Notes under the pieces: model-generated
Databases searched by the model: none
Seen by the model: only the letters and a program-made list of their open reading frames with translations
What the model was told of the DNA's origin: nothing
Program-made: the position numbers and the translations under genes
In this document: positions 4,972-10,137 of the stretch, one piece after another
Position numbering within the stretch: the first letter of the stretch is position 1
How the letters are laid out: every line of letters begins with the position of its first letter
NCBI GenBank assembly: GCA_031398325.1
Contig: JANNNB010000075.1
Span: forward strand, 1 to 10,137
Origin: Sva-07 sp031398325
GTDB lineage: Bacteria; Actinomycetota; Acidimicrobiia; Acidimicrobiales; Ilumatobacteraceae
Direction of reading: 5' to 3'
DNA: 10,137 bases

Positions 4972-7107
4972 TCACGTCAGGCCGAGCGTGCTGCTGATCA
5001 GACCCGTGTAGTACGTCTGGCCCGCCTGGTTGAGGTGGATGCCGTCGTCGTAGAAGCAATCGCCGGGGCACGCCGCCGACAGGGCCTCCCAATCGAGCAC
5101 CGACACGTTCGAGTAGGCCGCCGGCAGGGCCCGGATGCGCTCGTTGTTGCCCGCCACCCACTCCCGTTCCGCCTTGCTCGTGACCATCAACACGGTCGGG
5201 ACATCAGCCAGTACGGCCATCGTCTGGTCGAGCGTCTCCTGGCTGAACGGACCGTTGGTGCCGAGGTGCACGATGACGGCACTGCCGAACACGCCCATGT
5301 CGCGGATCGCCTGCATGTCGGGCAGGTAGTTCTTCATCTGGCGGCTCACCACGGCATCCACGAGAAAGCCCAGCGCGCCGAGCTCCTCGGCCGCGCCGAG
5401 CATCACCGAATCACCGAGTGCGACGAGCTTGTAGCCGCCATTCGTCGGCTCGGCCACGACGAGCGGGGTCATGGTCGCCATGTCGTTGACCACACCCGCC
5501 TGGACGGGCGGGGCCACCGGTGGCGCCGTCGCCGGCGCCGTCACTTGCTCGGCGGTGGTCGCAGGAATGGTGTCGGTGGCTCCGGGAACCGTGGTGCCGG
5601 GTACGGTCGTGGCGGTCGTGGCGGTGGGTTCGGTCGCACGGGCGACCGGTGTTCGTGTGGTGGCCGGCGCGTCCGCCTCGGCGGCTCTGGTCCCGGCGGA
5701 TGCCGCTGCGGGCCGCACGTCGAGCAGGTCGGTGGTGAACTCCTGGTTCTCGTCGAGTGTTTCGGCGATCTCGTTCTGCTGCAGTGGTGCGGTCGCCAAG
5801 GTCACTGCGGCGAAGACCGACAGGGCGAGCAGGACGGCCGTGGCACCCGCCAACACCGGCCGCGGGACGGTCGTGATTCCTTGGCGGAATCGACGCCAGC
5901 CGGCCGAGACCCCGCCGGCACGAATGGGCGTCTCGAAGTATCGGAACGACAGCTCGGTGATCGCGACGGTGGCGGCCATGGCGATCGCGAACTCGCGGAC
6001 CGACAGCGGGTTGCCGGCGACGCCCCGGATGATCATGAAGATCGGCCAGTGGAACAGGTACAGCCCGTAGGAGCGCACACCGATCCAGACGAGGATCGGC
6101 ATCCCGAGCAGTCGACCGGCGAACGCCCCCCGGTGGCTGACCGCGGCGATGAGTACGAGCATGGCCAGACCGGCGAAGAAGAGACCACCCCGGAACAACT
6201 GGGCGTCTGCTCCGTCGACGGTGACGAGTGGTGTGGCCCAGCACATCCACGCGAGGAAGACCAGGGCGAGCAGGGCGAAGACGTCGAACAGGTGACCCTT
6301 CGTGCGCAGTGGCCCGCGCATGACTGCGTACGGACGCCACACCAGCGCGAACGCAGCCCCGAGCAACAGACCTCCGGCACGAGTGAACGTGCTCAGGTAG
6401 AGGGTGTCGAGCTTCGAGATCGGACGGCCGCCGATCCACCAATAGGCGTCGGGGGTCTGGGTCGGCTCACCGATCGGCCCGGCATGGAAGGCCAACGCCA
6501 CGAGCACGGTGATCGCGACAGCGGCAACGAAGAGCCAACGGCTGACATCGGCGACTCGCCGCGTGCCGGCACGACCGAGCAGCAGCACCATGATGATCGG
6601 CCAGATCAGGTAGAACTGCTCCTCCACCGCGAGGCTCCACAGGTGGCGCAGCGGCGCGAAGTCACCGGACGCCGTGTAACCCAGCCCTTCCCAGATCTGG
6701 TACCAGTTCGAGACGTAGAACGTGCCGGCGAGGACGTCGCCGCGCAGCTGCCCGAGGGCGTGGCGCTCGAAGATCGCCGTCCACAACGTGACCATCAACA
6801 TCATGAGGAAGACGGCCGGCAGGAGCCGCCTGGCCCGCCGGAGCCAGAACTGTCCGAGCGAGATCCGGTAGGTCCGTTCCCGCTCCGCGATCAGCAACAA
6901 CGTGATGAGGTAGCCGGAGATGACGAAGAACATCTCGACGCCGAGAAAGCCCCCAGGCAGCCACGCGCTGTTGGCGTGATAGATCATCACGGCGACGACC
7001 GCGATGGCCCGCAGCCCGTCCAGTCCGGGAAGGTACGGCAGGCGACTGATCTGCGCGCTGTCGCTCGGAGCGACGGTGGGAGCCCGCGGTGGGGCGACGG
7101 TCGCCAT
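4972..7107 (-). CDS. AT3-SGNH O-acyltransferase, copy 1 (711 aa)
   Basis: This is an integral membrane enzyme predicted to take an acyl group from a cytoplasmic donor and attach it to an envelope glycan outside the cell. The N-terminal AT3 (OafA/OatA-type) domain spans about 24-395. GLDGLRAIAVVAVMIYH gives the R-X10-H signature (Arg33, His44). FFVISGYLI, RRARRLLPA and PLRHLWSLAVEEQFYLIWP follow, with SYGLYLFHWP and ELSFRYFETPI closing the domain. An extra hydrophobic helix (about 415-437) leads into a Thr/Pro/Ala-rich extracytoplasmic linker (about 464-545). The C-terminal SGNH hydrolase-like domain has GDS (Ser567), GTNG (Asn618) and DDGIH (Asp688, His691). Cys680 and Cys684, just before the DxxH motif, could form a disulfide. 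The target sugar cannot be read; peptidoglycan, an exopolysaccharide or a glycolipid are all possible. It follows its paralog by 76 bp. Confidence 0.93.
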   Translation of the reverse strand: MATVAPPRAPTVAPSDSAQISRLPYLPGLDGLRAIAVVAVMIYHANSAWLPGGFLGVEMFFVISGYLITLLLIAERERTYRISLGQFWLRRARRLLPAVFLMMLMVTLWTAIFERHALGQLRGDVLAGTFYVSNWYQIWEGLGYTASGDFAPLRHLWSLAVEEQFYLIWPIIMVLLLGRAGTRRVADVSRWLFVAAVAITVLVALAFHAGPIGEPTQTPDAYWWIGGRPISKLDTLYLSTFTRAGGLLLGAAFALVWRPYAVMRGPLRTKGHLFDVFALLALVFLAWMCWATPLVTVDGADAQLFRGGLFFAGLAMLVLIAAVSHRGAFAGRLLGMPILVWIGVRSYGLYLFHWPIFMIIRGVAGNPLSVREFAIAMAATVAITELSFRYFETPIRAGGVSAGWRRFRQGITTVPRPVLAGATAVLLALSVFAAVTLATAPLQQNEIAETLDENQEFTTDLLDVRPAAASAGTRAAEADAPATTRTPVARATEPTATTATTVPGTTVPGATDTIPATTAEQVTAPATAPPVAPPVQAGVVNDMATMTPLVVAEPTNGGYKLVALGDSVMLGAAEELGALGFLVDAVVSRQMKNYLPDMQAIRDMGVFGSAVIVHLGTNGPFSQETLDQTMAVLADVPTVLMVTSKAEREWVAGNNERIRALPAAYSNVSVLDWEALSAACPGDCFYDDGIHLNQAGQTYYTGLISSTLGLT

Positions 7108-7110
7108 CGG

Positions 7111-7130
7111 GCGTCAAGTATCACCGACGC
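7111..7130 (-). promoter_or_regulatory. Putative promoter of acyltransferase copy 1
   Basis: On the minus strand GATACT (7122-7117) ends 9 nt before ATG 7107, and no convincing -35 is seen. The hexamer is bracketed by a dyad, GCGTC (7111-7115) and GACGC (7126-7130). The same GATACT followed by a GAC occurs before the paralog, which supports function. No Shine-Dalgarno sequence is present. The element lies in the 76-bp gap between the two acyltransferase genes, which otherwise shows nothing I can assign. Confidence 0.42.
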
Positions 7131-7183
7131 AAGGCGGCGGAACGTGTCACATCTTCGTCAAGACGCCACGACCGGCGATGCGA

Positions 7184-9193
7184 TCAGATCGGCTGGTTCA
7201 TGAAATCGCTGATGACCTGGGCGTAGAACGTGGAGCCGTTGGCGTTCATGTGGAATCCATCGGACGCGAAGCAGTTGTCGACGCACAGGTCGTTCAGATC
7301 GTTCCACGCGACCAGTTGAACGTTCGCATTGTTCGCCGCGATGTCGTAGATCAGCTGGTTGTTGCCCGCCGTCCACTCGCGGTCGACATCGTTCGTGAGC
7401 ATGATCACCCTCGGCACGTCGGCGAGCGCCGTCATCATCCGTTGCATCGACTCCGCCGAGATCGAGCCGTTCGTCCCGAGATGCAGCAGCACGACGTCGC
7501 CGAGTCGACCCTGTTCCTTGAGCGTCTCCGCGACGGCGACACCATCGACGAACTGTCGGCTCTCCACCGCATCGACGGTGAAGCCGAGCGCGGCGACCTT
7601 GGACGCGGCACCGAGCATGACGGAGTCGCCCAGCGCCAGCATCGGGATCGGGGCCGGAATCGTGGTGGTCGTCGTGGTCTCGACCGTCGTCGTCGGGTCG
7701 AGAACCGTCTGCGTCGGGTCGGCCAGTGGGTCGACCGTCGTTGCCGGCGTGGTGTCGACGGGCACCTCGGTCGTTCCACCGCTACAGGTCGGGTCGGCGA
7801 TCACGTCACACGTCGATTCAGCCCCGGCTTCGAGCGAGATCTGGACGTCGTTCTGCTTCAGCTCTGCGGTGGCGAGGCTGGTCACGCCGAAGATGGCGAG
7901 CGCCGTACCGACGAATGCACCGCCGAGCACGGCATTCCGCCGACCGGGGTCACGGGACTCACGGACCTGCTTCCACCAGCGGCCAAGAGCACCCTTGCTG
8001 ATCGGGGTTTCGATGTAGCGGAACGAGAGTTCGGTGATGACGATCGTGATGCCCATGGCGATCACGAACTCGTGGAACTTCATCTGCTTGCCGGCGATGT
8101 TGCGGATCAACTGGTACACCGGCCAGTGATACAGGTACAGGCCGTACGAGCGCTGGCCGAGCCAGACCAACGGCGGCAATGCGAGCGCCCGGGAGGTCAC
8201 GGTGAGCGGATGGGTCGTCGCGGCGATCACAGCGAGCGTGGCGATCGCCGACAGGAAGAAGCCGCCGCGGAAGAGGAGCGGATCGGCACCTTCGGACCCC
8301 ATGAAGCCGACCGACCACATCATCACGCCGAGGACGGCCAGGCCGGCGGCGCCGAAGCCGTCGAGCACCGGAGCACGGTCACGCATCGGGCCCCGCATGA
8401 TCGCAACAGGTCGCCACACCATCGCGAACGCAGAGCCGAGCAGCAGCCCGCCGGCCCGGGTGAAGGTCGACAGATACAGCGTGTCGGCCTTTGCGATGTT
8501 GCGCCCGAAGATGCTCCAGTACGCGTCCGGGGTCACCTCGGGCGTTCCGATGGGACCCTGGTGATAGAGCAGTGCGACGAGCACCGTGATCCCGATTGCG
8601 GCACCGACCAGCCATCGGCTCAGGTTGGCGATCCCGCGACTGCCGACCCGCAGCAGCACCACCATGACGATGGGCCAGATCAGGTAGAACTGCTCCTCCA
8701 CCGCCAGGCTCCACAAATGGCGCAAGGGGGCGAAGTCGTTCGCCGCTGCGTAGCCCTGTCCGGTGTACACCTGGTACCAGTTCGAGCCGTACGCGAGTGC
8801 GGCGATGATGTCGCCGCGCAACTTGCCGAGGGTCGACCGTTCGAACAGCGCGGTCCAGATCGTCAGCAGGAACAGCATCACGAACAACGCGGGCAGGAGG
8901 CGACGGGCCCGGCGGACCCAGAACTGCTTCATGTTCACGCTGTGATCGCGTTCGTGCTCGGAGATCAACAACAGCGTGATCAGGTAGCCCGAGATCACGA
9001 AGAACACCTCGACGCCGAGGAAGCCACCCTTCAGCCAGGTCGTGTTCGCGTGGTAGATCATCACCGTGACCACGGCGATCGCTCGCATGCCGTCGAGTCC
9101 GGGCATGTAGGGGACGCGGCTGATGTTCGACGGCGCGGACGGTCCGGCAACGCGGCGCGTCGAGGCGCCGGTGGATTCGATGCTGGCGGACAT
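7184..9193 (-). CDS. AT3-SGNH O-acyltransferase, copy 2 (669 aa)
   Basis: This is a paralog of the adjacent downstream gene, with the same architecture and predicted membrane location. In the AT3 domain (about 26-400), GMRAIAVVTVMIYH gives Arg37 and His48 of the R-X10-H motif. PLRHLWSLAVEEQFYLIWP, SYGLYLYHWP and ELSFRYIETPI are shared with copy 1. A final membrane helix (about 420-440) ends in LATAELKQND, matching LATAPLQQNE in copy 1. The linker (about 450-515) is shorter, Thr-rich (TTTVETTTTTT) and contains Cys462 and Cys470, which copy 1 lacks. The SGNH domain carries LGDSVM (Ser524), GTNG (Asn575) and SDGFH (Asp645, His648), preceded by Cys637 and Cys641. The catalytic set is complete, so neither copy looks decayed. 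The start lies 16 bp after the metF stop, so it could be co-transcribed with metF or use its own GATACT promoter. Substrate is unknown. Confidence 0.93.
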   Translation of the reverse strand: MSASIESTGASTRRVAGPSAPSNISRVPYMPGLDGMRAIAVVTVMIYHANTTWLKGGFLGVEVFFVISGYLITLLLISEHERDHSVNMKQFWVRRARRLLPALFVMLFLLTIWTALFERSTLGKLRGDIIAALAYGSNWYQVYTGQGYAAANDFAPLRHLWSLAVEEQFYLIWPIVMVVLLRVGSRGIANLSRWLVGAAIGITVLVALLYHQGPIGTPEVTPDAYWSIFGRNIAKADTLYLSTFTRAGGLLLGSAFAMVWRPVAIMRGPMRDRAPVLDGFGAAGLAVLGVMMWSVGFMGSEGADPLLFRGGFFLSAIATLAVIAATTHPLTVTSRALALPPLVWLGQRSYGLYLYHWPVYQLIRNIAGKQMKFHEFVIAMGITIVITELSFRYIETPISKGALGRWWKQVRESRDPGRRNAVLGGAFVGTALAIFGVTSLATAELKQNDVQISLEAGAESTCDVIADPTCSGGTTEVPVDTTPATTVDPLADPTQTVLDPTTTVETTTTTTIPAPIPMLALGDSVMLGAASKVAALGFTVDAVESRQFVDGVAVAETLKEQGRLGDVVLLHLGTNGSISAESMQRMMTALADVPRVIMLTNDVDREWTAGNNQLIYDIAANNANVQLVAWNDLNDLCVDNCFASDGFHMNANGSTFYAQVISDFMNQPI

Positions 9194-9201
9194 CAGTGTC
9201 C

Positions 9202-9207
9202 AGTATC
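9202..9207 (-). promoter_or_regulatory. Putative -10 element of acyltransferase copy 2
   Basis: GATACT on the minus strand ends 8 nt before ATG 9193 and lies just past the metF stop codon, so the rest of any promoter overlaps the metF 3' end. No clear -35 is seen. It matches the element before the paralog (GATACT, one base, GAC). A small dyad, GGACA (9188-9192) and TGTCC (9197-9201), spans the start codon. Confidence 0.38.
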
Positions 9208-9209
9208 GC

Positions 9210-10067
9210 TCAGCGGGAAGCCAAGTTCAGGTTGCCACAGATTTCGAGCACTGCGTCGGGCCGATTGAGCGCGTAGAGGTGGAGGCCCGGCGCGCCGGCC
9301 TCGACGAGGTCGCCGCACAGCTTCGTCGCGACGTCGACCCCGATCCTTCGCACCTCGGCGGGGTCGTCGGTCGCGTCGAGGCGGTCGGCGAGCCAACCGG
9401 GCAGGGCCGCACCGCTCATGTCGGCCATCCGCTTGACCTGGCTGGCGTTGGTGATCGGCATGATCCCGGGAAGGACGGGCTTGTCGACGCCGAGGGCTGC
9501 CAGCTCGTCGATGAGGCGGGTGTACTCCTCGACCTCGAAGAAGAACTGCGTCATCGCGAAGTCGGCGACGCGGAGCTTGTCGGCGAGGTGGCGCCGGTCG
9601 GACGCCCGATCGGGCGAGCGGGGGTGGACCTGCGGGTGAGCCGCGACGGCGGCGGCGAAGCACCCGGCGGACACCACGTCTTCGAGGAGTTCCATCGCGT
9701 AGCGATAATCGCTGGCCTCGGGCTCGCCATCGGAGCGGGGGTCGCCGGCGAGGGCGAGGATGTTCTCGATGCCGATGTCCCGGTAGATCTCCAGGAGGGC
9801 AGCGACGTCGTCACGCTTGTGTCCGTAACACGTCAGGTGGGGCATCGGCTCCCACTCGGTTTCGGTGCGCATCCATTCGACGACGTCACCGGTGCGATGT
9901 CGGTCGGAGCCGCCTGCGCCATAGGTGATCGAAACGAAGTCAGGTCGTAGCGGTTCGAGCGCGGCAACCGTGCGACCGAGCGTCAGGTGCCCTCCGGCCG
10001 TCTTGGGTGGGAAGAACTCGAACGACAACGTCGGGCCGGCGGCGAGCAGAGTCGAGATCCGAGCCAT
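9210..10067 (-). CDS. metF: 5,10-methylenetetrahydrofolate reductase (285 aa)
   Basis: This flavoenzyme of one-carbon metabolism reduces methylene-THF to methyl-THF, the methyl donor for methionine synthesis. The single TIM-barrel catalytic domain is of usual bacterial length. LSFEFFPPKT contains the catalytic Glu (Glu17). ITYGAGGSDR (47-56), LTCYGHKRDD (78-87) and LALAGDPRSDG (104-114) form the flavin and folate pocket. MTQFFFEVEEY includes Gln174. LPGIMPITN (199-207) and APGLHLYALNRP (259-270) complete the barrel. The usual (Y/H)PE(x)HP segment reads AHPQVHP (143-149), with Gln for Glu. ATG 10067 (MARISTLLAAGP) is preferred over a GTG 51 bp upstream because the extra 17 residues have no family counterpart and would run through the promoter-like sequence. 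It is the first gene visible in the minus-strand block. Confidence 0.94.
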   Translation of the reverse strand: MARISTLLAAGPTLSFEFFPPKTAGGHLTLGRTVAALEPLRPDFVSITYGAGGSDRHRTGDVVEWMRTETEWEPMPHLTCYGHKRDDVAALLEIYRDIGIENILALAGDPRSDGEPEASDYRYAMELLEDVVSAGCFAAAVAAHPQVHPRSPDRASDRRHLADKLRVADFAMTQFFFEVEEYTRLIDELAALGVDKPVLPGIMPITNASQVKRMADMSGAALPGWLADRLDATDDPAEVRRIGVDVATKLCGDLVEAGAPGLHLYALNRPDAVLEICGNLNLASR

Positions 10068-10074
10068 CGGGGAA

Positions 10075-10080
10075 ACGCTA
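10075..10080 (-). promoter_or_regulatory. Putative -10 element of metF
   Basis: TAGCGT on the minus strand fits TANNNT and ends 7 nt before ATG 10067, predicting a start site near 10068 and essentially no leader. The expected -35 position (about 10098-10103) has no good consensus but lies inside a large palindrome, which suggests regulated use. Confidence 0.45.
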
Positions 10081-10087
10081 TCGACTT

Positions 10088-10118
10088 TTGGTGCGCGGGT
10101 TATGGCACCGCGCACCAA
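10088..10118. promoter_or_regulatory. Operator-like 31-bp palindrome upstream of metF
   Basis: TTGGTGCGCGG (10088-10098) and CCGCGCACCAA (10108-10118) are perfect 11-bp inverted arms around a 9-bp centre. Centre-to-centre arm spacing is 20 bp, about two helical turns, as expected for a dimeric repressor. The dyad centre (10103) falls on the -35 position of the inferred metF promoter. It could also form an RNA hairpin, but it lies upstream of the inferred start site. The binding protein is not identifiable from this window. Confidence 0.5.
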
Positions 10119-10119
10119 C

Positions 10120-10136
10120 TCACCGGACGCCGGTGA
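10120..10136. repeat. Short GC-rich inverted repeat at the window edge
   Basis: TCACCGG (10120-10126) and CCGGTGA (10130-10136) are perfect 7-bp arms around a 3-nt loop, 1 bp beyond the metF operator-like palindrome. On the minus strand it could be the hairpin of a terminator for an upstream gene, or a second protein site. No T-tract follows, and the context is cut off by the window end. Confidence 0.4.
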
Positions 10137-10137
10137 T

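Noticed and set aside
4171..7203. A 1010-codon open frame on the plus strand
   Set aside because: It is antisense to mdh and acyltransferase copy 1, both of which have complete catalytic motifs. Its Asp/Arg/Glu/His-rich, motif-free protein is typical of the shadow strand in GC-rich DNA, where stops are rare.
7004..9268. A 754-codon open frame on the plus strand
   Set aside because: It is antisense to acyltransferase copy 2, with the same shadow-like composition and no recognisable domain.
3931..10067. The mdh-acyltransferase-acyltransferase-metF block as a dedicated novel system
   Set aside because: mdh and metF are housekeeping genes, and each gene has its own promoter-like element. The proximity does not by itself support a joint pathway, and no nuclease, toxin, sensor or mobile gene is present.
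10068..10137. A riboswitch (cobalamin, SAM or SAH type) ahead of metF
   Set aside because: The -10-like hexamer ends 7 nt before the start codon, which leaves no room for a leader, and no riboswitch core is recognisable in the 70 bp visible.

Overview
The window is a GC-rich chromosomal segment from an actinobacterium. Protein family choices (an SCP2-type sterol carrier, a short-chain dehydrogenase tail, an actinobacterial Fpg/Nei glycosylase with the CPVCG/CPTCQ zinc finger, an Mdh closely resembling mycobacterial ones) and the general feel of the proteins suggest Acidimicrobiia (Ilumatobacter-like). That placement is inference, since no marker RNA is present. Nine genes are supported, and coding density is very high. 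No gap exceeds about 85 bp, so there is no unexplained stretch over 300 bases.

Left half: the 3' end of a short-chain dehydrogenase (+) meets a conserved hypothetical gene (-) tail to tail. That hypothetical gene and an SCP2 sterol-carrier gene (+) start back to back, with only 21 bp between their start codons. That gap holds an almost symmetrical promoter. The SCP2 gene is followed 6 bp later by an Fpg/Nei DNA glycosylase, then a hexameric-type purine nucleoside phosphorylase (deoD), then a secreted lipoprotein with two META/HslJ domains.

Right half: everything is on the minus strand and converges on the lipoprotein gene at about 3897-3930. In transcription order it holds metF (5,10-methylenetetrahydrofolate reductase), two tandem paralogous AT3-SGNH O-acyltransferases of about 670 and 710 residues, and mdh (malate dehydrogenase). 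metF and mdh are core one-carbon and TCA-cycle enzymes. The two acyltransferases are membrane enzymes predicted to move acyl groups to an envelope glycan on the outside of the cell.

Most genes lack a Shine-Dalgarno sequence but have a TANNNT/GATACT-type hexamer ending 7-9 nt before the start codon. This suggests nearly leaderless transcription across the window. The most promising regulatory signal is a 31-bp palindrome with perfect 11-bp arms, centred on the -35 position of the metF promoter. I see no mobile element, CRISPR array, RNA gene or defence system. The window is mostly ordinary, with a few regulatory and protein-level details worth checking.
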